Part shown: piece after piece, positions 34,992 to 47,612 of the stretch
How positions within the stretch are numbered: the first letter of the stretch is position 1
Layout of the letters: every line of letters begins with the position of its first letter
Assembly: GCA_902702965.1 (NCBI GenBank)
Contig: CACRXP010000634.1
Coordinates: 1 to 64,000, forward strand
Length of the DNA stretch: 64,000 nt
From: Spirometra erinaceieuropaei
Taxonomy: Eukaryota > Platyhelminthes > Cestoda > Diphyllobothriidea > Diphyllobothriidae
Direction of reading: 5' to 3'
Notes under the pieces: generated by a model
The model's database searches: none
What the model was told of the DNA's origin: nothing
What the model saw: the letters and a program-made list of their open reading frames with translations, nothing else
Translations under genes and position numbers: made by a program

Positions 34992-37159
34992 CGACGGCAG
35001 TTCAAAACTGCACCACAGCAGTCCACGCCGACCTACCGGACAGGCCTGCCTACACCCAAGTCAACCCTTGCTCTCACTCACATTTTCATCTCTTAAAACA
35101 CTCCAGTCATCACAAAAGCGTCCTGGCATTTACGGTTCATTTAACAGGCAACCCAGAATTACGCTGAAATCCTGACCACCTTCAATGCTGTGTTAGAGAG
35201 TCAGTCGGTATTTTGTTTAATTTAACTCCCTGCTACTTAAAATCATTTTGCTGAGAGAAGGTGGGGTGATAACAGAAGAAATACGCTGGTGTTTATACCG
35301 AAAAAGCAGGTAGGCCTTGTGTGCTTATTTCATATTTCAGAATAGATGACTAACCATATAAAAGGTAAGGAACCCCAGCCTAATGTTCAAGTCAGAAGCA
35401 CAAACATAAAGACTGCAGCAACGTCGGAAATGGTGTGGTTCACCTACGCCATATAGAATGTTAAGCAGCCGCCGATGTTGATATCTGCGAAGGGGGAAAT
35501 CATTCGTACAAAATGATCCAACCGTCGTCTCCTGATATTGTACACTCTTTGCCGCCCATCGACAGCATATTATTATGCCCAATAAGCATGAAGACGTATG
35601 TTAGAGGAGGTATCTGCGATTTGTAGTCGAGAGACTGACATCAATCAAACTTTTTAAAATTAAATATGATAGTTTCTTATTTTGATTCAATCATGGATGA
35701 AGGCAGTATTTATTTACCATGTTACCTTTTACATGATTCTATTTACAGTTCGCTTACTTAAGTGCACTGTGCACATTCAACTGGCAAGTAACATAACTAA
35801 TGAACATTGTCAGAAATATGGTATTTATGACAGAATTTGCGGGTCGTTATAGACGAAAAAACCATGAGACCCATTGCATGCCACTTATGGAAGGGGGAGA
35901 TTAAATAACGTCCAGAGTTAGATAGATAGTGTCAAGAGTTTTTCTGTGCTATCAATTTTTCCCAAATCACACTGTTGATTCGTTTGGCGAATCGTCATAT
36001 CTTTTATGGCGGAAAAATATTCGAGCGGCTGTCAGCCGCCACATAGCAACTTTGAGCTGGTATACGTCAGAGAAGTTGGCGTAGTTTGCTGATTTCAGAA
36101 ACCAACATGCCACACAAATTATTATTATTATTAATCTAAAGTTGCCGCATGCGTCTTAAATTACCTAGAAGTTTATCTTAGATAGGGAGAACAGAAATGA
36201 CTTACGTAGGAAAATAAGTGTAAACAAATGTGCCATTGACTTCTGATTTTGATATTTTAAGTATTTCATCATCATGTCCGCCAGTGTGTTCTGTCTGTGC
36301 CGGTTAATCTCCCTGCATGCATGTTAAGAACTTCCGTCCATTCGAGTAACATCATTAGGTGCCAAACACCTTGCCAACATTTTAGCGGCGGACGCATTTT
36401 CTTTAAACATGGGCCTACTCAAAATGCAATAATTATTCTGAAGTAGATGAGATACACTGGTACGTACTTGGGGTCTGTAACATGTTGAAAAGGTCCTGAT
36501 CTGGGATACTGTCCAATCAATCTCAAGCGGACAGCCATTTAGTTATCACACTGACGACTGCCATAACCATAATAAAAACTGTTTTAATTGTAATATTCTT
36601 GCTTTCGTTAATGGGTTAAATGCATGTCAGTTGAGCTTCGGAAATGCGGTGCTTTCCATGGTATGTCAATACTAATCAACATATCGTCAAGCGTGAGAGC
36701 CGGAATATCTGACCACTTTTGTGTGGACTAAGACATTTATTGTGCTTTATCCGTCACTTCTGTGCTAACTGGGTGGAATAAGGCACAGTACCATAAAGTG
36801 ACCAGCATCTCAGAGTATTACAATCATTGCAGACTAATGGACGTTCGGAAAGACTTAAACAAGGCTTTCACTCCTTTATGCAAGAAAGAATAAAGTGTTT
36901 GCTTCCGGTTTACTATTTGATAAGGTAGGGTACAGTAAAACGCAGCATGTTCAAATAAAACTGCAATCACCAAGTTTCACCATGTACAGGCAGAAAATTC
37001 ATGCAATATATCTGAGATATCTTTGCTTAAAACGAATAATCATAGTGAATGTAAATGAATTTTAAGAAGGCCGTAAAGAAGGTAGATAGCGGAGCACACT
37101 TATATCTTGTTGGAAAAAAACCCTTCTCCGTAGTCTTCAGTATTGCAACATGCTCTTTG
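34992..37159. other. Noncoding stretch
   Basis: Short open frames only, including 35337-35582 (-) and 37055-37249 (+), which I could not relate to any family. A short ATT microsatellite-like run occurs at about 36120. Confidence 0.5.
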
Positions 37160-38033
37160 TCAATGTTGAAAGTCTCTGGAACGAGTATACAAAATGGCTC
37201 CTTTCAAATACACATAAAATTCCTTGACATTAATACCCTGTACTTTTAAAATACCGGCGTTGGTTGACATGTAAGGACATATTATAAATTTCGCCGATGC
37301 ACCACAATGATCAATTAAAGACAGCCGAATCATATTTGGCGCCTGATTTGCCTTTTCCCAGTAGGTGAAATCAACAATTGCATGTAATGCTTAGCCAGGT
37401 ACACTAAATGAAAATTGTTGGTTGTTGCTCCATTCGCTGCCGAATTGCTTCAGATTTATCTAATTTTAAAAAAAAGTGAAGAGGGTATGATGACCAGAAT
37501 AATATGTGCGGGTATGTTTGATGCGTAGAAAAATGATAGTCAATCAATCAAATCATATACGAGATGCGTCTTACACGCTTTTATATTTGAACTTCTGTTG
37601 GAAGAATTATAGAGAGCCATGTGAACTGCATGCAGTTTGCAGGCGATACGTCTCGAAGGAATGAGCATTCCATAGGCGAAGTTGTTCTGTTGATTATTAG
37701 TTTGAAGTCTATGCGTGCTGTCCCAATCAGAAGTGTGTCCTTAAAACTGTGGTGAAACGCATGTCGTATGAGAAATTCCGCGGCGTCACTAAGGTTTATG
37801 TGGCCGTCTTCCCGAGGGCATTTCGGTACGTCTAGTTATTAAGTGATCAGTAACATCTCTAGAGATGTTATTATTCAATGTGTATTTTTGCTGAACTGGC
37901 TGAAACACTGATGTTAACTCTTGGGCCTAGCAAAAAATACCACTGACGGTATAGAAAATGTGACCTTACTATTTATAAAAAAACAACATTCTGCGAAATA
38001 AAGGAAGATGTAAACGGCTACAGGTCGTTTCAT
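37160..38033 (-). pseudogene. TYW-family member D (complete structure, two stops)
   Basis: All three exons keep their splice sites. Exon 1 is 38033-37970 (64 nt, MKRPVAVYIFLYFAECCF, donor A|GTAAGG), exon 2 is 37831-37575 (257 nt, starts VPKCPREDGH after AACTAG) and exon 3 is 37459-37160 (300 nt, includes VDFTYWEKANQAPNMIRL). Intron 1 is only 138 nt. A TAA occurs three codons before the end of exon 2, and another lies in exon 3 just before ALHAIVDFTYW. Two of the four shared cysteines are lost: the one after MQFT is Trp, and the one in the C-terminal DCxQ is Phe. The leader and most of the reading frame remain good, so inactivation is not ancient. Confidence 0.8.
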
Positions 38034-38780
38034 CCCCTTTTTAATTAAATGTCCCCTCATATCTAGTAAGCCCCTACATACGCAAAAATGATGTGAAATC
38101 AACATGTCACATGCTCATTGGGTAGGTGTATCAGCATACGTTGGGTTTGGCACAACGAAAACTTACGGACTATATGCATAACCGTGCACTCCAAATTCCT
38201 TGTCAGGATGACCCTGACGACGATTGATAACTAATTCATATGATAAGATTCCATAAATAATTTCTCTTCCGAGTAATCCTCCAGTTTCTTCGGCGCAAAT
38301 GCTGTCAAGGCGACTACCTTAGTCGTGAATAACCTAGCACGCAACAGCGATGGGGCGAAGATACGCCCCCATTCAGGTAGCGGCTGATTTGATGCGACCA
38401 AGCCATAGTTTCCTGTTTTCAGACGCTGACAACCTTACAAGAAATAGCAATCGCCTGAGACACTAATTGATCAAGTCACGGTTGTCAGGCCCGAAATCCG
38501 TCAAAAAACGCAATTACCTCTCGTTATCATAACATTTGCTAAGATTTCCTCTAAGCATTCACGTAGGGATTGCGCGACCGAGAAGTTATCCTAATTTGCC
38601 GATCAATCACCACGCCAACTTTCAACGCTGACGACAATCTGACGGCCATTAACAACTCGGACGCTGGCCAAAAAGCCATCATCGCGTCAATTACGACAAC
38701 AGCGGTGATTGCGAAAGCTGTTACTACAGTACGCATATGGTGATATTAGTGCTGCATTCACTGTGCCATCTGCATCATTA
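38034..38780. other. 5' flank of member D, no gene
   Basis: Contains one minus-strand frame of 61 codons (38736-38551) with an Ala/Val-rich translation and no homologue. Nothing else recognised between D exon 1 and MITE f. Confidence 0.4.
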
Positions 38781-39600
38781 CGGTAGTTGGGTTAACTCAT
38801 GGAATTTCAACCGAAAGTCCGAAATGAGTTTTTGTTTCGATAAGAGTAATTAAGTAGGGCTGTAAAACTAGTTTATCTGCAAAATAATTCTTCAACATTT
38901 TAATTACCTCAGGATGCCGGCTTTCGAATGAATGTTATCCTGTTCCATGCAAAAACAGCACTCTGTAAACATGACTACTTCTCTAGCATACATTTTTCTC
39001 ATTGACTTTGGTTGTCCATAAAATATTAAGCAATACAAATATTCAATATTTTGCTCATTCGTTAGAAACCTATGTCATCGGTTAATTGTAAACTCTAAAA
39101 ACTCGTATAATTTGCTAATAAAAGACGTTGCCAAATACAGAATAATTGGGAACTACGAGCTGCCGTTACACTTACACTCAGGGTTTCTAAAATGCAAGCC
39201 ATATATCTTCCCCGTTTGCAGAACTATAAATTTCTCTATGGTATTAAGAGGAGAAAATATGGCGTTCATAAGACATAGCAATGAATATGAGCGATATTGT
39301 TAACTGTGCATATTAACTTGGTAAATCCACGCACATAATGTTTTATGAACGGCCATCTTACGTTATTAGATACCCCTTAAATTGGGAATTTTTTTTAAAA
39401 ACCAACTTTTCCCTTGCTTCGATTATTAAATAGGCAGAAGTAACTTTCCTCCAAATAAACAAAAAGGAATATTTTTCTGCATGTATTTTATGAAATATAA
39501 GTACACGTTTAAGAACATAGAAAATCAATGTAAAAATGCATGCATCTCAAGCAATCGTTTTTACAAAATGTGGATTTTGCATACATTCGTAACTGACGTA
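38781..39600 (-). mobile_element. MITE copy f (reverse orientation, right end lost)
   Basis: Preceded by TA, starting CGGTAGTTGGGTTAACTCAT. The centre (39180-39250) is the reverse complement of the centre in copies a, b and c: CGTTTGCAGAACTATAAATT then GGTATTAAGAGG. The element therefore lies in the opposite direction. Similarity continues to about 39590 (AAAATGTGGATTTTGCAT) and then stops, so the last 100 bp or so of the far arm are missing. Confidence 0.65.
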
Positions 39601-42600
39601 ACTGAAATGTTATATAATTATGTTTCAGGTTGACCCGTTTTACAACATTACTTAAACATGTTTCTCGATCTGCTGTGCCAATTGATATTGCGACCAATTT
39701 CCTGTATTCATGTGGTTTCAACAACATAATAGCCGATGCAAAACGCTTGTCCTCCCGTAGCAAATTTCCGCCCATCTTACTCAAATTATTTTCATCAATC
39801 GAGGTTGACACAATCTTTGCCCATCGAGAGCCTGTCACTGCGTACCTAAAATTTCAAAAATTTTCGTTTGTCATGATGTTACTAGTATGGAGCGTAGAAT
39901 CGGGTCTCTATTCTCACGTAAACCCACTGCGTCTCAATCTAATGCCCTTTCAACTCGGTAATTAAGCTTTAGTCTTATTCGAAACATTTGCAGCGAGTAT
40001 TCATGAAACAGTATATCCGCGTCAATAAAGTGTCGTAAGAAGTCTTATTTACCAGGACAACGAATCTCTAGTGATCGTACGTCCAGGATGTCATTTTGCG
40101 CCAACATTGCCCGCACAATCCGGTTCCTAGGTGCAAATACGCCACCAGTGTTTTCTCATGCCCTTATAATGCAGGAGACTCCTAGGTCGACTTTGTTGTT
40201 GGAGATTTTACTCGTGACCCCAGCCCCCTGACAAAATATATCAGTTAAGCAAGACAATTGAGAGATTATGAATTTCGAAAAGTCGGGAGTGCAAAATGTC
40301 ACAACTCCTCCTCATTGGAATGTGCAGTCCTAATCATTATCTGCAAGCAATAATGGCCTTAAATAATTGAAACTAATTGTGCTGTTCATCCTTCTTTCGG
40401 AGTGACAAAATGTTTGAACAAGTCAACGTATTCTTCTTATCCTTCGGAATCATCCGTGCACTTCCGTTTATGTTTACTGCACTCAACATTGACTTGCAAG
40501 AACATGAGTAGGAGAATAAATTACAATACAATGAGCACCTCTGTGTATCTGTTACAGAAATTTAAATTGAATAACCTGAAATGTAAATGGGATACTTTGA
40601 TTTGCATCATAAACTGTGGTGCCAATTCAGAATAACGTCGCTTCTTTACGCAGTCGCGACACGACTTAAGTGTCAGTTCAATAACCTTCAAACACAGCCA
40701 AATTCGGCGAGATACGTATGCTTGGTTTTATGTTTGAAACAGAGTAGGAATGCTCACAGTTATCTTAAGAAGCCTATGTTCTGCTATTTTACTTTTTCGT
40801 AGTTAATACATCATACAGGAGTCGAGTGTTGAGGTTGAAAAGATGATGGAAACTAAGACAAACAGCATATAAGAGGGTTTTTTAAAGATGTTTGAAACTG
40901 ACATCAATAATATATTTATAGTGCGACAGGCAACTAACCAAATCGAACTTTAAGGAAGTACAGAGTTGACCATTTCTCCTGATGCGAAGTGTTGCCCGAC
41001 TACCCTGAATTTCCGTTAGTATTTCCTTACTTCTTACCGCTTTATTTCAGTCCGAAATAGTTATATCAAAAATCTGCAAAAGTTAAAATTCTCTCCAAAT
41101 TTCCAACCCAACGTCGTTCCGCGAAAATTATTCTCTTTCTAATGTCCTATCCAGGACCAATTATCGTGACCTGCATTCTAAATGTGACCGCAGCCTTATA
41201 AAGCAAACAAATGGTGGCCCTCGTGAAATTCTGTGGTTTGCTGTTGGGTCTCGTAAATAATGATTTGCCAAATTTGTAACGCCTCATCCCATTTCACGAT
41301 GGCCAATTTTTTATGAGCAGTCATAAGCTACGCCGACAGAACCACATTTATAGGCGTGATATGTATCATTTGCAGAAAAAATGATCTCAACGAAAATGAG
41401 CATTTTCTGCCGTTGCTCCTAGAGAAAACGTTTAACGTATTTATAAGTGATACTAGGTTACATTGCTATTTTTTGTTTTTAATCAGACGCTAAATATATT
41501 ATATTAAGGCATTTGCGATATTTAACTACAATACGTACCCTATCACATGAAGCCGAACGACCGAACCTGGAAGGAGAGATTTCGTCGGGCGAATAGTTAA
41601 CCGTTTGATTGTTTGTCCAGCCTCTTTAAGCAAATGCGATTTTTGTGCAGAAAATGTTTCGCCGCAATTTTGGCAGGCAAATGCTTGTGAAGTTTGAGGC
41701 AAAAAGGACGATACAGCAGATTAAGCCACTGTCTTTATGTTAAAACCCCTTCTAGACTTTGGCTGAACATGACAGCACGTTCTCGATGACAAAAATGTAA
41801 TCTGCTCCCGAGTGGCTTATTACTTAGAGTTCATCGCACTTAAGAATCAGTTTTGTCCGATGTTAACAACGACAGTTACTCAACTAACACATATGTTATT
41901 ACTCTGATGTACCTTCCAGCTACTTCCAGCGAAGTCTGAATATGTTATTGAAAACACGGTATACAATGAGTGGCCGTCAGAATGTTTTGCAATTTTTACA
42001 GAAAAAAATATAATATTTTACATAACGTTAATTTTTACACAACAGATTTATGCGAACGTCTCTGAAAGATAACTTTAAAATGTTTTAAAATTAAGGGTAC
42101 CATGTTTACTCGATAGATTGCATGCTTAAACTTTCTGTGCACCAGACACTGAGTTTACTCCATTTTATTAACCATCGGCATGCATGGGTGGGTGTTTGTT
42201 TGCGAATGATTAGCAACCGCATGCAAATGTTGACGGCTTTCATCGGCTAGAAGAGTGACTCAGACTCTCATTTTATGTCGCAGAGGCCTGCTTTCTGAAG
42301 TCAATTTCCTTGGACTTGCTATCTGAAGAAACAATTACAATTATTTCAGTGACACGGGATCAATACATCAGAACGTTTTGACTCGATATACTACAGGCTA
42401 CTGAAGATAAAATTCATTTTTACATTTTTGACTAGGTAACATTCGTCGCAAAATATATTAAATCGCCATAAATCAAATCCGATCTGACAAAATCGGCGAA
42501 TTGCCATTCATTGAACAATCAAATAACAATTATAAATTCCGCTTTCGTCTAATTTTGACTGCATCCGCAGGAATAAACTCAGCTGTCCATTTTGAAACGT

Positions 42601-42791
42601 AAAACCGGGACATTAAACTGTCTGTGTTAAAACCGTCTGCGAATTACTTATTTCCACTGTCTCATAGGTCGCTCAAGACCCCTATTAAACCCAATCACCC
42701 ATAGGAGCAGGCAATTCTCTATCTGCATTAAGGTTGTTGCAATAATTAGATATATTTACAGCATGAACAATTGAACTCGTTTGGCGAAAGG
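39601..42791. other. Long noncoding stretch
   Basis: Frames at 39630-39965 (+) and 39838-39509 (-) overlap. The minus one reads ENNLSKMGGNLLREDKRFAS and is vaguely like the region before the RT of Penelope-like elements, too weak to call. The rest (40-42.8 kb) has only small open frames and no shared repeat. The promoter of gene E should lie at the right end. Confidence 0.4.
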
Positions 42792-44130
42792 ATGAGAATA
42801 TTCACTGCCGTACTCTTTTTGCTTCATGTTGTTGGATGTTGCTTTTATATGGATAGTAAGATTCACATGACGATATATTTCATGAGCTGAGGGGACAACT
42901 GTTTCATGCTAAAACTTGTTGTTAAAGTTGATTTATTTTTTACCTGTCCGTTTAACCACATCAAACTTTGATTCAACCAGGTCATGCAGTCGGAGGCATG
43001 CAAGTTATATTTAAGATCGAAGCATAATAACTCAATATTCTGCATATATACTCAGATATGAATTCAGAATCATGCCAAGGCGCATGCATAACGTAATCTG
43101 AAAGAATTTAAATACATTTAAACAAATTTCTAGTAAAGAAACTTCAAGAGTTACATAACTCAATGCACATCAGTAAGTTAATGAGTAAAACGTTGTACAC
43201 TAGTTAAATGCTCGAAAAACCTGATTAAAGACTGGTCATAAGCATTTCCAAGTTGCCTGCTTGATATGCATTTTAGGGTTTTAAGTCATGTTTAATGCTT
43301 TAGCCAAGGTTTCCATTGAGATAGACAACCTGACGACCTAAATAATGTAAACGACAAAATAAAGACATTCTTCAGTTTTCTCCGTAAATTTTCTTGTTGG
43401 TTAACCCCTTAGTAAAAAAAAATTAAAAGCATTTTGCTCCTAGGAATTCCAAAATGCCCGCGAATCGACTATGGAATAAGGATGGAGCATGTTGCCGAAT
43501 ACTTAGTACGACGGACAAACTACTACGGGTTTGAGAAAATGCTGCTAAAAGGAAACACGATTTTAATATTTAAATTAACATTACGATTTTCAAATTTACA
43601 TTTTCAGTGTACGTATTTGCGAGATATCTCACCTGCAAATTATTGGCAATACAGATGTCTGGCTCCAATGGCAGATACTAGAGTAACAATAATAAAACCG
43701 GTAAGCAGTGGAAGTAAAATTGCCAGTTATTTAACCATATTGTGATGGATGTGCATTTTTGAATGTATATCTTGTTCATAGACTTGAAAATTCATCTAAA
43801 GGTTTTATTATAACGCATTTGTTGCAGAATCTAAAATCCGGAATTTCTTATGATCCGATGAACGAATTTATTTATGCACGGCATAAACTCCACGGTTTAA
43901 CGTTAAAAGCAACTGTCGACATCACATACTGGGGGGAGGAAAATAACCCGCCAAATATGATTCGACTGTCTTTGTTGGAGCTGTTCCACGCAGGCACAAA
44001 TACTGCAGGAAGTTCATACAAATTCACCGACCCACATTTATTAAATTTGCTAAATATGAGTGAGACCGACTTCAATCTTTTTGTTACCGGAAGTTTTATT
44101 AAGGCCCCTTCCACAGATTGTCATCAGTAG
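42792..44130 (+). CDS. TYW-family secreted protein, member E (intact, 3 exons)
   Basis: Exons 42792-42855 (64 nt), 43444-43700 (257 nt) and 43828-44130 (303 nt) encode 207 aa. Exon 1 gives the leader MRIFTAVLFLLHVVGCCF with donor GGATA|GTAAGA. The 588-nt intron ends GCTCCTAG. Exon 2 reads RIPKCPRIDYGIRMEHVAEY..., FQCTYLRDISPANYWQYRC, and stops at a CCG|GTAAGC donor. Exon 3 follows GCATTTGTTGCAG: KATVDITYWGEENNPPNMIR, SLLELF, ETDFNLFV and terminal DCHQ. Four cysteines are shared with A and F, and one sequon (NMS) is present. No transmembrane segment follows the leader, so secretion is inferred. The family is unknown to me. No clear AATAAA was found within about 200 bp of the stop. Confidence 0.8.
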
Positions 44131-47100
44131 CTATTAGCAGTATGGACCATTGTGCGTTATAGGAAAGGCAATCTCACAGTTGTGACAAATAACGTAATTT
44201 GTTTAAACATTCAACTTTCGCAATTTGTAAATAATCAGGAGTAATGAATTTCATTTTTAGACTCATTTCCTCCTTTGTCAGACTTCTGCAAATATTGGAT
44301 GTTACTAATTGCTTGGCCGATGATGAATTAATATGGCCAAAATAATCATCCTTTTAACAGTGGATTAAAACATGGTAAATTGACAAACCTGATTAAAAGT
44401 AATTGCACTTGTTTGCGTTTCAAGCCACATTATTGCAGAAAACACAGAGACAACAATAGGGTGTAGGACCCACAACTAACTTGAGCTAGATAGGTGTGTC
44501 AAACGTTGAATGGTAATAGATAGAGTTTTATAGGTGGGGCAACACCTATACGGGAAAGCAAGAGCACACAGAAAATAGATGAGTTTCAGTCAAGATTCAT
44601 ATTGTACGCTGTCATTTGGGAAGGGCTTGAACACGACAATCAACAAAATGAACAAAAAGCATTTTTTTAAACCGTAACAGGCTTTGGTTTAAGCGGCGCT
44701 GTTATGTTGTCATTTAGTCAGGCAATAAAGGCGACTTTAAACATTATGTCCGGAGCCAAAAGTAGTATATTCAGTCACAGTAAATTTAAGGGTGCATCTA
44801 TGCAGTTTTTATATACATGTGGATGCCTAGCTCTATAGTGACTACCACAAGACAAAGGCAAACACTTCAGACAAAAAATTTCACCCAGGTACTCTTCGGT
44901 GCAGCAGAGAGCTCAGCATGTCTTACAAACTTGAAATTTCAAATTTGAATTTTGGCGATTTAGCGTCCAACATGGCTGGAGAAAAACTGTATACCTGCTT
45001 GTAAAATCAGAATTGATGTGGATATGCAGCAGTATCAAGTGTGATCATGAATACACATGAGCCCATTAGAGAAGACAATTCCAAGTATGTGCGTCATCGC
45101 GTGCGTATAATAGTAAACTATGTTGAGGGGTGCAATTTTATACGACAACGTCATTTGTGTGATTGGTTAATCCACTTGAATTAGTTACAGAAATTGTGTT
45201 TCCTCTGATAGACACATTTTATAATATGACAGTCAACACAAAAAATCTGTGTTGCTACTTGTCTGACAGATGAACGAATAACGACAGCGAAACTTCGATC
45301 GTTAAGTACCAATTCTTGCAGTGTCACACTAGCTATGGGTTGAAATAAGACTATGTTCTAATGTCAGGAAGCTTTACTCGAAAGCAATCATCACTATTCG
45401 ATAGCGAGAAGTGCATGCTTTCCCTTATCATCTTGTACCAACATTTGTTAAGTTAAATTATCACGAATGCGCAATTTTCCGTAAGTATCATTGTAGAAAA
45501 CAATACCCACAATGTTGAACTAATTTTAAGAACAGTGTTAACTGTGTAAAAAATTGACGCATGATTCAGTGCAAATTTGGTACGTCCTGAGCCTCACTTT
45601 CGGTTTCGTTAATGTGTCTGACGACTATGGACATACATGTAGGACTTCTCAAAATGCATAACCTGAGGCGTTTTGTAACCCTGTTGCAGTTTAGTGCTGT
45701 TCTTTGATCATTCGTCACAGTTTACTTTGTAAATCTGCGCCACAACTTACTTTGGAAGAATCTTCTTTCTCTTTTGAAGCATAATGCCAAATGCGATGCG
45801 CCGCCCATTTGATGGGCTAAACGAAGCGCAGGTTTGCATCCTGAATACACGTTTAAAATGGGTTAGGTGAAGGGAAAAGGGCAGATAGATAGGTGAATAA
45901 TGAACTTTGCTTAGAAGCCGCCCATGGGTTCCTACAAAAGCACAAATTTGTCTTCAGGTGCGTACTTGTGTTTTGGGTGAACGGGACGACAGAATATCGA
46001 GTTTGCTATACGAAGTGTGGCACTTAACCGAAAATTCGTTTTATAGACGTATTGATCTGGTCACCTTTTATCAGACATTTTGAAGACAACAGTTGCCTAG
46101 CTAAATTAATTCTCGCGAAGTTGCGGAAGTGAGATGTGTGGTTCCCTTATCCCTAGGCGCTGGGCACGAATACGCGTCCGAAACATTAATGATCAAGCTA
46201 CTTGTCCTCGAAATAAACGCACGAGGTTAGATAGAGGTGATTGCCATTCATCGCGGGTTGTAAACGGTCGCCGATGCTATGCAAACTAGATTCCCCTGAT
46301 CAGCGCTGGATTATAGCGGCCGAGAATTGCCGGTTGGCTGTGGAATGCGCTCTCAAATTCACCTAAATTAGTCTGTCGCGCAGAAAATTCAGTATATCCT
46401 GTTAAATAAATGCCAGAAATTATTTAGACAGCATACACAAAAACGTACTCAAGAATATCGTAGCTGCTACAATAAAACTAATGCTGTGTTCACTACGATG
46501 CCCAGACAAAGTGGCGAATCACAATATGAAAAACGCGATGATTAAATATATATTGGTGACAGGAAAACTCTGAGGCTCATGCAGCACAATGAGTAGAGCA
46601 AGCACTTAAGTTTTTAGTTCGTAAGTCCATCCCACGTCGCATTTAACTAGCATGCTTTATAAGCCTATCACTCTATCCGTTAATACGTGTGACGCTGTTG
46701 AGCATCGTTGCAGCTCCAATGAAGGATTTGCAAGCGGACGATCTAACATTGCAGGCAGTTTTCTTAACGCTTATTCGAGCTCTTCGCCATAAAATGGAAA
46801 TTAACCTGCTAATCGACCGGAAAATGCTTGAATATAATATGGTAAAAAGCGTCTGGAGATAAACGTTATCCTGAAACACACATGCAGCACGAATTATTTT
46901 GTACGTACAATTAATACCCGATCTTTATCCTAAATTCGGATGTTTCCTAATTATGGAAACCAATCAACAATCGTCGTCACTTTGCATCTGAGTCTCTGCA
47001 GTATGTTTTCCAAGTTTCAGAGGCATGTAGCGCTGACCGCCGTAGGTGTACCCGCAGACGCTTAATTAGGTTACGCGGCTATTTAATGTACAAGTAGAAA

Positions 47101-47201
47101 TCACGTCATCCACAGATCGACGGTGTTTTCTCTTCTCAGCATAACCCAATTTTTATCAACATGGATGTTCTAAAAGGCTAAAACTCTATTAAGTTACTGC
47201 T
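44131..47201. other. Long noncoding stretch
   Basis: No supported gene. Open frames are rare and short (one at 46673-46879 on minus). No MITE or family-2 sequence noticed. Confidence 0.5.
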
Positions 47202-47612
47202 TCAGACAGCATTGGATTTGATCGCATAACGAGAGATTGCAGTACAGACGGCGTAAGGCTGGGCTGTCTTAAGTTTTGAGTGAACGAAAAAAGAGGTCAG
47301 AACTACTTTGTGGACTGGCGTATTTCTGGAGTTGGAAATTCGGTCAGCATTTGAGGTGACATGTCTCTTGGTCGTCTTGTTGGTTTGGTCGTCGCAGGCC
47401 GCTATGGCGCTGCTTTGAAGTGGCGTCGACCTTAGCGCGAATTCTACACACTCCAGTCGAGTAAACAATTTACAGCCGCGTGACTTGGTGATTAAGTTTA
47501 TAGTTTGGCGAGTGTCGCAGATCTGTCTTAGTGGTTGGTTGTATTCAATGGATGGATCTAAAGCTAAATCAATGGGAAAGTCTGAGGAGGCAGACACCAT
47601 CTGGGCACACAC
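47202..47612 (-). other. Unassigned 136-codon ORF in a probable dispersed repeat
   Basis: One of the longest uninterrupted frames in the AT-rich part (47612 to 47202), reading ICDTRQTINLITKSRGCKLF, then VEFALRSTPLQSSAIAACDD and VHKVVLTSFFVHSKLKTAQP. I recognise no domain. A weak, decayed resemblance on the DNA level (CTGGGCTGTCT, GAGGTGACATG, CGAATTCT in the same order) occurs at 59760-60030, suggesting a repeat rather than a single-copy gene. It could be a fragment of a mobile-element protein. Confidence 0.3.

Noticed and set aside
39509..39965. Overlapping ORFs possibly from a Penelope-like N-terminal region
   Set aside because: Resemblance (E-N-N-L-S-K-M...L-L-R-E-D-K) is too short and weak, and no RT or endonuclease follows.
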